Source of the DNA: Gemmatimonadota bacterium
Lineage (GTDB): Bacteria > Gemmatimonadota > Gemmatimonadetes > Palauibacterales > Palauibacteraceae
Length of the DNA stretch: 64,000 nt
NCBI GenBank assembly: GCA_022820995.1
Contig: JAJEEM010000042.1
Span: 1-64,000, forward strand
Direction of reading: 5' to 3'
Both the position numbers and the translations under genes were made by a program. The notes under the pieces were generated by a model. That model made no database searches. It had not been told where the DNA came from and saw nothing but the letters and a program-made list of their open reading frames with translations. Below, piece after piece: positions 26,946 through 36,329 of the stretch (positions are counted from its first letter, which is position 1; every line of letters starts with the position of its first letter).

Positions 26946-26946
26946 C
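26903..26946. repeat. Direct repeat, copy A (inside the cyclotransferase fragment)
   Basis: These 44 bases match 28008-28051 in the intact cyclotransferase gene at 42 of 44 positions, in the same orientation. The next 20 bases toward 26884 match 27713-27732 of the gene at 17 of 20 positions. Confidence 0.85.
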
Positions 26947-26971
26947 GACGCCGTCGCCGTTCGGATGCCCC

Positions 26972-27277
26972 TCAGGCGGTCTCGTAGCGTCTGACGTGGA
27001 TTTCTCCAGCGCGCGCCCGCATCCGCGCGGCGTCGTACCAGGCTTGCATGCGCAGCAGCATGTCCATGCTCACCGCAAAAGCCTTCTCGAGGCGCAGCGC
27101 CATCTCCGGCGAAAGCGAGGCGCGGCCGTTGAGCAAGTCGGAGAGGGTTGCCCGACGAACCCCCAGAATCTCCGCCGCCCTCGTAACGCTCAGGCCCAGA
27201 TCCTCGATGACCTCCGTCCGGATGAAATCGCCCGGATGAGAAGGCGTCATACCTACCTTGATCTCGTTGGCAGCCAT
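26972..27277 (-). CDS. higA: HigA-family addiction module antitoxin
   Basis: The 101-residue protein is a HigA/XRE antitoxin. It has MTPSHPGDFIRTEVIEDLGLS, then the helix-turn-helix SVTRAAEILGVRRATLSDLLNG and SPEMALRLEKAFAVS. It neutralises HigB and represses the operon. The ATG at 27277 overlaps the higB stop (TGATG), giving the toxin-first order typical of higBA. Confidence 0.93.
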   Translation of the reverse strand: MAANEIKVGMTPSHPGDFIRTEVIEDLGLSVTRAAEILGVRRATLSDLLNGRASLSPEMALRLEKAFAVSMDMLLRMQAWYDAARMRARAGEIHVRRYETA

Positions 27278-27567
27278 CAGTGATAGTCCTCCAGGTTCAG
27301 GAGGTGGATGGAGTTGTCCCGCACCTCAAACGTAATCCGCCAGTTCCTCGATACCGAGATGCTCCATTCCCCGTGTCGATCGCCCGCAAGCTTGTGTACA
27401 CGCCACCCCGGCGGAGCTTCAGCCAGAAAGCTCGCCAAGTCGTCGGCAAGAATCAGCGCCGTCAATACGTTGCGAATGCGACCTGCCTGATCGTGCCGTA
27501 GAAACCGCGCGTCGTCCGCCACGATGAGTCTCCGTAACCCCCGATGGCGGACGGAACGAATGATCAT
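27277..27567 (-). CDS. higB: HigB-family (RelE fold) mRNA-interferase toxin
   Basis: The 96-residue product starts MIIRSVRHRGLRRL and contains GWRVHKLAGDRHGEWSISVS and WRITFEV. This is the HigB type of RelE/ParE toxin that cuts mRNA on the ribosome. It precedes higA and overlaps it by one base. The start matches the family start exactly, although a promoter lies almost directly on it, so the transcript probably has little or no leader. Confidence 0.92.
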   Translation of the reverse strand: MIIRSVRHRGLRRLIVADDARFLRHDQAGRIRNVLTALILADDLASFLAEAPPGWRVHKLAGDRHGEWSISVSRNWRITFEVRDNSIHLLNLEDYH

Positions 27568-27573
27568 GCCCAG

Positions 27574-27602
27574 AATGTACGGCCATACCGTTCACCTGCC
27601 AA
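27574..27602 (-). promoter_or_regulatory. higBA promoter with overlapping palindrome
   Basis: On the minus strand TTGGCA (27597-27602) and TACATT (27574-27579) are spaced by 17 bases. A near-perfect palindrome GTACGGCCATAC (27577-27588) overlaps the -10, as expected of a HigA operator. The expected start of transcription is at or within a few bases of the higB ATG (27567). Confidence 0.65.
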
Positions 27603-27687
27603 AACCCTCTAAGTCGCGAGCGTCGACGTCCGGACGGCAGGCGAGCATGAAGCCGCAGGACAGCGCGAGGAAGATCTTCGTGGCCAC
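27592..27687 (-). pseudogene. Truncated lipoprotein gene: signal peptide plus 14 residues
   Basis: A GTG at 27687, 7 bases after the cyclotransferase stop, opens a 31-codon frame. It reads VATKIFLALSCGFMLAC then RPDVDARDLEGFGR and a stop. The first part is a clear type II signal peptide with lipobox MLAC. The mature part is too short to be a domain, and it runs into the higBA promoter. It looks like the start of the next operon gene, cut off where the HigBA module now lies. A very small functional lipoprotein cannot be excluded. Confidence 0.5.
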
Positions 27688-27693
27688 GCTCCC

Positions 27694-28485
27694 CTATTGC
27701 TCGATCCGCAGGGCCAGGAGCTTCGGCCACAGTTTGCCGGTGACGAGGAAGACGCCGGTTTCCGGGACGTAGGCGATGCCGTTGAGGACGGCCTCGGGAT
27801 CGCCGGGGCGGCGGGCGCTCAGGGGGACGCTCGACAGGTCGATCTCGCCGAGGACTTCGCCGGTGGCCTTGTGGATCCGCACGATGATGTCCGTCTGGTA
27901 GACGTTGGCGTAGATCCAGTCGCCCACGCACTCCAGTTCGTTCAGCCGACGCTGCGGAGACCCGTCGCGCGTGACCTCGACCGTCTCCGTGACCGCGAAC
28001 GTCCGCGGGTCCCGACGTTCGAGCGCACTCGACCCGTCGGACATCCAGAGCACCTCGCCATCGTAGCAGAGCCCCCAGCCTTCGCCCTCGTAGGCGTACT
28101 CCCGGAGAACCTCGAGGGTCTCCGCGTCGTAGACGAAGGCCCGGCCGGCCTTCCAGGTCAGTTGAACGAGTTCGGAGTCCACCCGCGCGAGACCCTCCCC
28201 GAACAGGGCGGAGTCCACCGCGACCCGGGCCTGGACCTCTCCCGTGGGCACGTCCACGCGCCTCACGCCGGACTCTCCGTAGCGGCCGGTGCTCTCGAGG
28301 AGGTGTCCGTCGTGGAAGAGGAGCCCCTGGGTGTACGCCGCCGGATCGTGCGGGAACGTCCCGAGGATCTCGTACTCGATGGCAGGCACCGCCGAGGACG
28401 TGCAGCCGGTCAGCGCGCAAAGCGCCAGCGTCCACAGTCCGCGGGAGCCGGCTCGCCGCGTCGGCCGCGGTGTCATTTTTCGCAT
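27694..28485 (-). CDS. Glutaminyl-peptide cyclotransferase (plant/bacterial five-bladed propeller type)
   Basis: The 263-residue lipoprotein has a lipobox LTGC followed by FPHDPAAYTQGLLFHDGHLLESTGRYGESGVRR, a signature split here over the family's first blade. Later motifs include GEGWGLCYDG, LNELECVGDWIYANVYQTD and LNGIAYVPETG. This is the Glu_cyclase_2 family that forms N-terminal pyroglutamate on exported proteins. It follows the FAD enzyme after 10 bases and is probably third in an S9-FAD-cyclotransferase operon. Part of it is duplicated 1 kb away. Confidence 0.9.
   Translation of the reverse strand: MRKMTPRPTRRAGSRGLWTLALCALTGCTSSAVPAIEYEILGTFPHDPAAYTQGLLFHDGHLLESTGRYGESGVRRVDVPTGEVQARVAVDSALFGEGLARVDSELVQLTWKAGRAFVYDAETLEVLREYAYEGEGWGLCYDGEVLWMSDGSSALERRDPRTFAVTETVEVTRDGSPQRRLNELECVGDWIYANVYQTDIIVRIHKATGEVLGEIDLSSVPLSARRPGDPEAVLNGIAYVPETGVFLVTGKLWPKLLALRIEQ
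28008..28051. repeat. Direct repeat, copy B (inside the intact cyclotransferase gene)
   Basis: This is the gene-internal partner of 26903-26946, with 2 mismatches in 44 bases. It encodes LWMSDGSSALERRD on the minus strand. Confidence 0.85.
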
Positions 28486-28495
28486 CGTCGCGGCA

Positions 28496-30463
28496 TCAGA
28501 TCAGATCGAGGACCGTTTCCACGGCGCGGCGACCCTCCGCGGACGCGCCGGTCCAGTTCTGGTGCCCCCGCAACTCGGAATGTCCGATCGCGACGCGTCC
28601 GAAGGGCTCGCGAATCACATCCGGAGGGGCCGGAGCCCCGTGGCGTCCGAAGAAGAAGCCGGGTCCGGGCGCCACGTAGGCGTGCCCCCAGCGGTTGAGC
28701 ACGAGGCCGGCGATATCCTCCGCCGGATCGAAGCCGCCCTCGGCGAAGAGTTCGACCATCTGCGCCCGCAGCCGCCGTTCGTAGTCCGCGAAGGACGCGC
28801 TCAGCATCTCCGTGCGGCCCGCCATCCCCTGGTCCGCCGGCGAAGCCCCCGGCGACTCGAAGGTGATGTAGAAGGTCAGCATCGTCGGGTGATCCGGGGC
28901 GTGGACCGGCCGGTAGTCTCCCGCATACATGGGCCGCCGGATGTTGCACGAGAAGCCGAGATCGCCCTCGTAGAAGCAGCCGGCGATCCCCAGGCGGTCG
29001 AGGAAGCGCCAGTTCCGGAGCGCCACGTTCGCGACGAGGATCGGCCCGTGGCGGAAGCTCTCGTAGGCGGCGCGATGTCCGTCCGGCAGGTCGGCCGCAA
29101 TGTAGCGGTTCATCCAGCCTCCACTCGCGAGCACGACCGCGTCCGCCTCGACCGACCAGGCGCGGCCCTCGTGAACGTAGGTCGCACGCGCGCGGCCATC
29201 GCCGGCCCCGGCGTGGCGCACGTCGATCGCGGTGCATCCCATCCGCAGCCGCACGGGCTGCTCCGGCCGGTCGAGGGCGCCGAAGTCGATCGCTCCGTTG
29301 AGCACGTCGCCGAGCGTGCGTTCGCCCGCGATCCCGTCCGGGACGACATCCTTCACGAAGTAGCGGGCAATCCCCGCGTTCCCGCCCGGGAAGGAGTGGA
29401 AGGTCATGCCGTCGTAGCGGGAGGGGAGCCCGAAACCGGGGAGGTCGAAGTGCATCCCCCACCAGGCGGAGATCGCGTCGCACCCGAGTCCGATGATGCT
29501 GGCGAGGATCGGGTCGACGTACGCCGTGACCTCGGGCGGCAGGCCGAGCACGTCCTCGTAGTAGGCCTTGAGCGTCATGCCGTCGAGCCACGGCCCGGGA
29601 TTGTCCGGGCCCCCGGGCGCGTCCGGAGGCACGTGGTCCGTCACGCGCGCGTTCCGCCAGCGTTCGAAGCCCTCCCGCACCTCCGGCGTCCACGGCGCGC
29701 GGGACATGTCCCCGAAGAGACCGCCGACCCAGCCGCCCGAACCGCCGGACCAGCCGGGACGCCCGCCGCCGCGCGTCCCGCCGAAATAGTGCCCAATGGA
29801 GAACTGGTCCTGCACCCAGTGCATGAAACCGTAGTTCTCGAGCGGCGCCTTCACCTGGCCCGCGTCCGGCGCGTACTCGAACTCGCGCGGGATGCCCAGC
29901 GTCGTGAAATAGTCGTCCGGCTCTCCAGTGGGCGGGCGTATGCCGAAGTCGTTGGATCCCTGCGGCCCGGCCAGGAGCACCCCGTCGACCATCATGTCGT
30001 TCCGTTTCGCCTCGCCGCCGAACACGGGGTGGTTCTCGATGACGAGACAGCGTCCGGACGGCCGATGCCGCTTGAAGTGGTGTGCGGCCGAGAGGCCCGC
30101 GAGGCCGCCGCCCACGATCACGACGTCGAAGCGTTCCCCGGTGTCCGTGACCTCCCCGCCCGGAACCCGTCCATCGCGGACCCGGTGTGCGTCACGGACG
30201 ACCTCCGGCGTATTTCCGTGGGAGGGCGCATAGTCCCCGACGCCGCCCGGGCCGTACCAGTCCGGCCCGAGCGCGTCGGACCACGGATCCGATGCCATCC
30301 CCGGGACCGCGCCGGCGCTCGCGCCCCCGGAGCCGCCCGGCCCGCACCCAATGAGCGCGGAGCCCGCGATCCCCGCCCCCGCCAACTGGACGAAGTCGCG
30401 GCGCGTAATCTCCCGGTCGAGTCCGAGTTCCCCGTCCGACCGGCGGATCCTGCCGCGGCTCAT
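28496..30463 (-). CDS. Tat-exported FAD-dependent dehydrogenase (spermidine dehydrogenase SpdH-like)
   Basis: The 655-residue protein opens with a twin-arginine signal (ITRRDFVQLAGAGIAGSALIGCG) whose end also looks like a lipobox. It then has an FAD-binding DVVIVGGGLAGLSAAHHF, with NAD(P)-binding-like and substrate domains and a C-terminal GHQNWTGASAEGRRA. The start and layout resemble SpdH-type amine dehydrogenases. The substrate is inferred from overall likeness only. It is 7 bases downstream of an S9 peptidase gene. Confidence 0.78.
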   Translation of the reverse strand: MSRGRIRRSDGELGLDREITRRDFVQLAGAGIAGSALIGCGPGGSGGASAGAVPGMASDPWSDALGPDWYGPGGVGDYAPSHGNTPEVVRDAHRVRDGRVPGGEVTDTGERFDVVIVGGGLAGLSAAHHFKRHRPSGRCLVIENHPVFGGEAKRNDMMVDGVLLAGPQGSNDFGIRPPTGEPDDYFTTLGIPREFEYAPDAGQVKAPLENYGFMHWVQDQFSIGHYFGGTRGGGRPGWSGGSGGWVGGLFGDMSRAPWTPEVREGFERWRNARVTDHVPPDAPGGPDNPGPWLDGMTLKAYYEDVLGLPPEVTAYVDPILASIIGLGCDAISAWWGMHFDLPGFGLPSRYDGMTFHSFPGGNAGIARYFVKDVVPDGIAGERTLGDVLNGAIDFGALDRPEQPVRLRMGCTAIDVRHAGAGDGRARATYVHEGRAWSVEADAVVLASGGWMNRYIAADLPDGHRAAYESFRHGPILVANVALRNWRFLDRLGIAGCFYEGDLGFSCNIRRPMYAGDYRPVHAPDHPTMLTFYITFESPGASPADQGMAGRTEMLSASFADYERRLRAQMVELFAEGGFDPAEDIAGLVLNRWGHAYVAPGPGFFFGRHGAPAPPDVIREPFGRVAIGHSELRGHQNWTGASAEGRRAVETVLDLI

Positions 30464-30470
30464 CGCGTCC

Positions 30471-32528
30471 TCACTGCGTCGTCGTCCCGGTCGGCCGGTA
30501 GCGCTCGAACCAGGCGAGGATGTGCTGCACCTTGCTGATGAGTCCGCTCGGACGGGCGCCGATGCTGTGGTTCGCCTCGGGGATCCGCACGAGCACCGAC
30601 GGCACCTTCCGGATCCGCAGCGCCTGGTAGAACTGCTCCGACTCCGACATCGGCGTCCGCCAGTCGACCTCGCCCGTGATGAGCATCGTCGGCGTCGTCA
30701 CGTTCGCGATGTGGTGGACCGGCGAGCGCTCCATGTAGTGCTCGAGGTTGTCCCACGGCGCGCCCGGGAACCAGTAGTTCATGCCGCTCGAACCGCCCAT
30801 GTCCGCCGTAAGGACCCAGCTGTACCAGTTGATGACGGGCTTCTGCGACGCGGCGGCGGCGAAGCGGTCCGTGTGCGTCACGATCCAGGCCGTCAGCACC
30901 CCGCCGCCGGATCCTCCGGTCACGAAGAGCTGCTCTTCATCGATGTATCCGCGCGAAATCACTTCATCGACGCCCGACATCAGGTCGTCGAAGTCGTAGC
31001 TCGGATAGGCGTGGTGGATCTCGTTCCCGAAGTCCTCGCCATAGCTGGTGCTCCCGCGCGGGTTCGTGTAGAGGACGACGTAGCCCGCCGTGGCGAACAG
31101 CTGGACTTCCGCGCTGAAGCGGTCCCCGTAGTTGGCGAACGGGCCGCCGTGGATCTCGAGCAGGAGCGGATACTTGCGGCTCGGGTCGAAGTCCGGCGGC
31201 TTCACGATCCAGCCCTGGATGTCGAGCCCGTCATGCGAGGACTTGTACCAGACCTCCTCCGTCTCCCCGATCGCCTTCTGCGCGAAGAGATCCTCGTTCA
31301 GGTGCGTGAGGCGCTGCCAGTCGCCGCTCCGGTTCGTGACCGCGAGGTCCGCGGGGTGGTCCGGCGTCCCGTAGGTGAAGGCGAAACGGTCGTTCCCGGA
31401 GGTGGAGAAGGTGCCGCCTCCATAGGGACGACCGATCGACAGGCCCTGAACGCTGGAGACGATATCCGTCACGGTCCCGTCGAGGTCGACGTGGGCGAGT
31501 CGCGTGTTCCCCTCGGTGTCGTACTGGAAGAACAGCCCCCCTCCGTCGCTCGCCCAGTGCAGGTTCCCGATCGAGCGGTCGAGGTCGTCGGCGATGAGGC
31601 GCGAGCCGGACCCGTCCCGGCTCATCACGTACAGCTTCGATACCTGGTGCCCCAGGAATCGGTCATCGTAGCCCGTGTAGGCGATCATGCCACCGTCGGG
31701 CGACACCGTCGGACTCGAGTCGGGCCCGCGCCGGTCGGTCAGCTGCCGCACCGCGCCGTCCGCCACTGAGAACTCGAAGATCTCGGAGTCCCGCACGTAC
31801 TCCCAGTCGTCGCGCCGGGTGGCCGAGATCAGCAGGTGCTGCGAATCGGGCGTCCACTCGGGCGCCCCGCCGTGGTTGTAGGGGCCGTGCGTGACCTGCC
31901 GGGGCGTCCCCCCCTCGGCGGGAAGGACGAAGACGTGGGAGTATCCGACCGGCAGGAAGCCCTGGCTGTCCGACCGGTAATAGAGCCGCTCGTACGTCGT
32001 GGCGGGGGGCGCCCACGTCGCGCCTTCCGGCTTCGCGGGCATCCGCGCGAAGGGCGGCGGCGGGTCCGGGACGAACATGCTGAAGGCGATCATGCTCCCG
32101 TCGGGGGACCACGAGAGCCCGCCCGGGCCTCGTTCCAGCTGCGTGAGCAGGGCCGTCTGTCCGGTGTCCATCCAGCGCAGGTAGAGCTGCGACTTCCCGT
32201 GTTCGTCGCTTGCGACGTAGAGGAGCCGCGTGCCGTCCGGCGACCAGCGCGGCGACGAGAAGTTCTTCTGGCCGGTGAGGAGCGGACGGTGGTCCGAACC
32301 GTCGTAATCGACGATCCACAGGTTGCTTCGCTGACGGTCCCTCATGATGTCCATCGAGGACCGCACATAGACGACCCGGGAACCGTCGGGCGAGATCCTG
32401 GGATCGCCGGCGACTTCGAGTTCGAAGACGTCCGCCGGGCCGAAGTGGTCCGGATCCCGCTCCTGCCCGGCGAGCGGTGCGGCGGTGACGAGGATGGCGA
32501 GCGCGAGCGCGGTGGTTGACGACCTCAT
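30471..32528 (-). CDS. Secreted S9 family prolyl oligopeptidase-type peptidase
   Basis: The 685-residue protein has a signal peptide ending near LAGQ, an N-terminal beta-propeller with repeated WSPDG motifs, and a C-terminal alpha/beta hydrolase. The catalytic triad is Ser540 (GGSGGG), Asp in GEVDWRTP and His in EANHSIG. It would cleave peptides in the periplasm. It heads the operon that continues with the FAD enzyme and cyclotransferase. Confidence 0.93.
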   Translation of the reverse strand: MRSSTTALALAILVTAAPLAGQERDPDHFGPADVFELEVAGDPRISPDGSRVVYVRSSMDIMRDRQRSNLWIVDYDGSDHRPLLTGQKNFSSPRWSPDGTRLLYVASDEHGKSQLYLRWMDTGQTALLTQLERGPGGLSWSPDGSMIAFSMFVPDPPPPFARMPAKPEGATWAPPATTYERLYYRSDSQGFLPVGYSHVFVLPAEGGTPRQVTHGPYNHGGAPEWTPDSQHLLISATRRDDWEYVRDSEIFEFSVADGAVRQLTDRRGPDSSPTVSPDGGMIAYTGYDDRFLGHQVSKLYVMSRDGSGSRLIADDLDRSIGNLHWASDGGGLFFQYDTEGNTRLAHVDLDGTVTDIVSSVQGLSIGRPYGGGTFSTSGNDRFAFTYGTPDHPADLAVTNRSGDWQRLTHLNEDLFAQKAIGETEEVWYKSSHDGLDIQGWIVKPPDFDPSRKYPLLLEIHGGPFANYGDRFSAEVQLFATAGYVVLYTNPRGSTSYGEDFGNEIHHAYPSYDFDDLMSGVDEVISRGYIDEEQLFVTGGSGGGVLTAWIVTHTDRFAAAASQKPVINWYSWVLTADMGGSSGMNYWFPGAPWDNLEHYMERSPVHHIANVTTPTMLITGEVDWRTPMSESEQFYQALRIRKVPSVLVRIPEANHSIGARPSGLISKVQHILAWFERYRPTGTTTQ

Positions 32529-32617
32529 GGTTCCTCCTGGACAGCTTTCGATCTCTGCGGGACGTCCCGTGACAGTTCAAGGTAGCGCCTTTCCCGCAGC
32601 CGGATAGGTTGCGCGGC

Positions 32618-33715
<1,098 letters not shown>

Positions 33716-33763
33716 TCGGCCCTGCGCGCCGCATTCCGCCGATAGCGGCGCGAACCCCCGTCG

Positions 33764-34318
33764 CTACCGGTCGTGGTCCAGAATGGGGAGATAGGCCTTC
33801 CAGGGCCCGACCTCGTCCTCGAACCGGTGCGCGACGACCCGCACGATCTGGGCGATATGGTTGAGGTCGTGTACGGCCCAGGTGGTGAGCAGTTGCCGCA
33901 GCGTGACCTCGCCCAGCGCCGGGTGAAGTCCGCCCGCGTCCAGATCGACCTCGCCCTCCAGCACTTCCCGCAGCGCCGCGAGTCCGGTCTCGCGCAGGGT
34001 CTCGAACTCGGTGAGCAGTTCATCGAGCGAGCGGCCCCGGGTTCGCTCGACGTGCGCGAAGCGGTCGAAAGGCGGAAACGCCCGCTCGCGGCCGTGTTCG
34101 AGAATCCACCGCGCCCGCGGAATCCAGTCGTCGATCTCGCCCTGAATGAGATGTCCGAGCACGCTGAAGGGGCTGAACGTCCCCTCCCCCTCATCCGCGT
34201 GCAGCAGGCCGGCCGGCAGATCCTCGAGCAGCACGCGCACCGTCCCCGGGGTACGCGAGAGGAGCGTGAGGATCTCCTCCGCCAATTGCCCATCGCTCAC
34301 GAGAACGTCTTCCGTCAC
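33764..34318 (-). CDS. DinB-superfamily protein (DUF664-like)
   Basis: The 184-residue product is a helical bundle with the DinB-type arrangement. His residues occur at FSVLGHLIQGE, and in TWAVHDLNHIAQIVR near the end, the usual metal-ligand spots. It is convergent with mtnA and divergent from the MTHFR-like gene. No substrate can be named; it differs from the DinB protein at 18018 and is not a recent duplicate. Confidence 0.8.
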   Translation of the reverse strand: MTEDVLVSDGQLAEEILTLLSRTPGTVRVLLEDLPAGLLHADEGEGTFSPFSVLGHLIQGEIDDWIPRARWILEHGRERAFPPFDRFAHVERTRGRSLDELLTEFETLRETGLAALREVLEGEVDLDAGGLHPALGEVTLRQLLTTWAVHDLNHIAQIVRVVAHRFEDEVGPWKAYLPILDHDR

Positions 34319-34509
34319 CCGGTTCCTCCGTCAAGTGTCGTCGCAGTACCACACGGGGCCGGCCCGCGTTGCCGTCGCCCGCGGGACCCGGCCCGAAACG
34401 GAACGCGGCCGCCGCCGCTTTGCAACGGGGCTCGGGATGTGCATCCTCTCCCGGTCCGTGAACCGATCCGAAGCTGGAACCACCTGCGCGCAAGGCAGGA
34501 TTCTCCGTC

Positions 34510-35412
34510 GTGAACGAACCGCCAATCCATACGGGAACGTCCTCGGAGAGCCGCTTCGTCCGGCGGCTGCGGGGAGACGAGCCGACGATGACGGTCGAAC
34601 TTCGGCCGCCGCGGAGCGGGCTCAGCCGCGGCGGCGCGATGGACATGTGGATCGACCTCTCCCACGCTATTCGGGGTCTCGCGGCGCGCGACGCGTTCCT
34701 CATGCTCACGGACAGCGCGGTGGGCGAGGAGGAGGAGGAGAACCTCCAACACCTGACGGCCAACCTCGCGAACGAGGTCGAACCGTGGCGCGTCGTTCCC
34801 TTCCTGACCTGTCTCCACCCGCTCGACTACTGCCTGCGCTACGGCGACCGGGCGCGGGCGCGCGGCGTGGAGAGCCTCACCGTGACGGGGGGCGACCGCG
34901 TGCGCGGAGCCGACCGTTGCGTGCCCCACGGCTACATGCTTCGACGGCGGCTTCGGGAACGGGCGAAGGGACTGTCGCTCGGCGGCTGGGTCAACCTCCA
35001 CCGCCCGGTCGCCGAGCAGATCGGTTTCGCGACGGCCCCGGACTTCGAGGCGGATTATTACCTCACACAGGTCGTTTCCCACCACGATCTGGCGCGGGCG
35101 GAGCGCTGGCTGGAGGGCGCGGAGCGCGAGGGTCTCGAGATTCCGGGCTCGTTCGGCGTCTTCTACTACCGGAACGGCCGCCGGACGGTGTTGGAACGGC
35201 TATCCCGCTTCTTCCCCGTACCGGTGGAAGCCGTGGCTTCGGCCTTCGAGGCGGGAGTCACGCCGGAGCTGCACTGCGCGGAGACGATCGTCGCCCTCCG
35301 GCGTCTGGGGGCGGCGCACGCCTACCTGTGCAACCTCCCCCCGCACGCCGCCGCCACCCGGTTCGACCGCATCATGGCCGAGGTCGCCCGGCTTGAAGCG
35401 GACCGTGACTGA
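34510..35412 (+). CDS. Divergent methylenetetrahydrofolate reductase-like protein
   Basis: The 300-residue protein follows the MTHFR barrel plan. MTVELRPPRSG stands where MetF has EFFPP. It also has VVPFLTCLHPLDYCLRYGD, GVESLTVTGGD for the usual LRGD, and DFEADYYLTQVVSH for the ITQLFFD strand. The acidic residue of the first motif is kept, but several flavin and folate contacts look changed. The true reaction is uncertain. The GTG at 34510 has AGGA 9 bases upstream. The 191-base divergent spacer before it holds nothing I can name. Confidence 0.65.
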   Translation: MNEPPIHTGTSSESRFVRRLRGDEPTMTVELRPPRSGLSRGGAMDMWIDLSHAIRGLAARDAFLMLTDSAVGEEEEENLQHLTANLANEVEPWRVVPFLTCLHPLDYCLRYGDRARARGVESLTVTGGDRVRGADRCVPHGYMLRRRLRERAKGLSLGGWVNLHRPVAEQIGFATAPDFEADYYLTQVVSHHDLARAERWLEGAEREGLEIPGSFGVFYYRNGRRTVLERLSRFFPVPVEAVASAFEAGVTPELHCAETIVALRRLGAAHAYLCNLPPHAAATRFDRIMAEVARLEADRD

Positions 35413-35453
35413 GCCGGAATCCGCCTGACCCGGAAGGCGCGGCGAGATCCGCC

Positions 35454-35852
35454 CTATTCCGTCGCGTCGATGCGGCTCAGCTTGCCGGGCCACTCGAGGA
35501 TCTGCGAGTCCGCCGTCAACAGTTGGTGTCCTTCGAGAGCCGTCGCCACGATCAGCCGATCGGCCGGATCGCCGCGCAGGCCGGTAAGCAGCCCGGCCCG
35601 CACGCCGATGAGACCGCTGACCGGGATCTCGACGAGCCCCTGCGCGAGAAGTTCGCGACGCCACGCCTCCGGGTCCGCCAAGAGATCGAACCGCCCCGAG
35701 TGGACGCGCATGGCAACCTCCCAGAAGGAGATGGCCGAGACCGCGGCGCGTCTCTGCGGCAATGCACGCTCGATCGTACGCCGCGCCCGCCGCCCGAGAC
35801 GACGATCTCCACTTCTGAGCCATAGCAGGACGTGCGTGTCGAGCAGGATCAA
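35454..35852 (-). CDS. vapC: VapC-like PIN-domain ribonuclease toxin
   Basis: The 132-residue PIN domain has its four acidic sites: LLDTHVLLW at the start, FWEVAM in the middle, and DPADRLIVATA and TADSQI near the end. VapC toxins cut tRNA or rRNA. The TTG at 35852 gives M-ILLDTHV and overlaps the antitoxin stop in TTGA, a better start than the in-frame codon 12 positions upstream, which would lie inside vapB. Confidence 0.9.
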   Translation of the reverse strand: MILLDTHVLLWLRSGDRRLGRRARRTIERALPQRRAAVSAISFWEVAMRVHSGRFDLLADPEAWRRELLAQGLVEIPVSGLIGVRAGLLTGLRGDPADRLIVATALEGHQLLTADSQILEWPGKLSRIDATE

Positions 35853-36130
35853 AAGAGGTCGTCCTCGTCGTCCCCGTCGTCCCACCACTCCCGGGGCATC
35901 GGCCCCACGATATCGCCCCGGATCCGGATGATGTCGCGATCTCGCCCGAACCAGGACTCCGGTGTCTCGTCGCAGGGAACGAGCTTCGACACGGGGCGGC
36001 CGTGCTTCGTGATGACGATCTCTTCGCCGGTCTCGGCGACCTCATCCATGAGCTTCAGACATTTCGCTTTGAACTCCGATGCCTTGATGGTCCGCGGGAC
36101 GCCCGCGGGCCCCTCGTGATCTGCTTCCAT
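35849..36130 (-). CDS. vapB: Phd/YefM-type antitoxin paired with VapC
   Basis: The 93-residue protein has the Phd/YefM N-terminus (IKASEFKAKCLKLMDEVAETGEEIVITKHGRPVSKLVP) that binds DNA. An acidic tail (WWDDGDDEDDLF) would bind the toxin. It represses its own promoter, where two palindromes are seen upstream, and is co-translated with vapC. Confidence 0.9.
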   Translation of the reverse strand: MEADHEGPAGVPRTIKASEFKAKCLKLMDEVAETGEEIVITKHGRPVSKLVPCDETPESWFGRDRDIIRIRGDIVGPMPREWWDDGDDEDDLF

Positions 36131-36171
36131 CCGTCCGCTCCGAGTCTGTCCGACGCCTTCAACGTACCCTC

Positions 36172-36200
36172 AATAGAACCATGGTCACGACCATGGTCAA
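36172..36200 (-). promoter_or_regulatory. vapBC promoter with twin palindromic operator
   Basis: On the minus strand TTGACC (36195-36200) and TCTATT (36172-36177) are 17 bases apart. The spacer and -35 hold ACCATGGT (36178-36185) and GACCATGGTC (36189-36198), both palindromic. The shared 10-base unit ACCATGGTCA repeats every 12 bases. The predicted leader is about 35 bases. Confidence 0.7.
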
Positions 36201-36329
36201 CTCATCCTCGAGGCGGCGCCCGGAGCCGACACAGCGGTTGGGCCGCGTGAAGTGTTACCCGACCGTCGACGCCGTTTACGGGCACGCTTGATGCCTCGGT
36301 CACAACCCCAGCACGAGGAAGATCCGAAG

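Noticed and set aside
26780-27283. Plus-strand frame of 167 codons over the higA region
   Set aside because: It is opposite higA and the cyclotransferase fragment, with no family likeness; HigA and HigB motifs on the minus strand are clear.
26865-28485. HigBA carried by an insertion sequence or integron cassette
   Set aside because: I found no transposase, terminal inverted repeats, target-site duplication or attC-like site around it; only the cyclotransferase repeat is seen.
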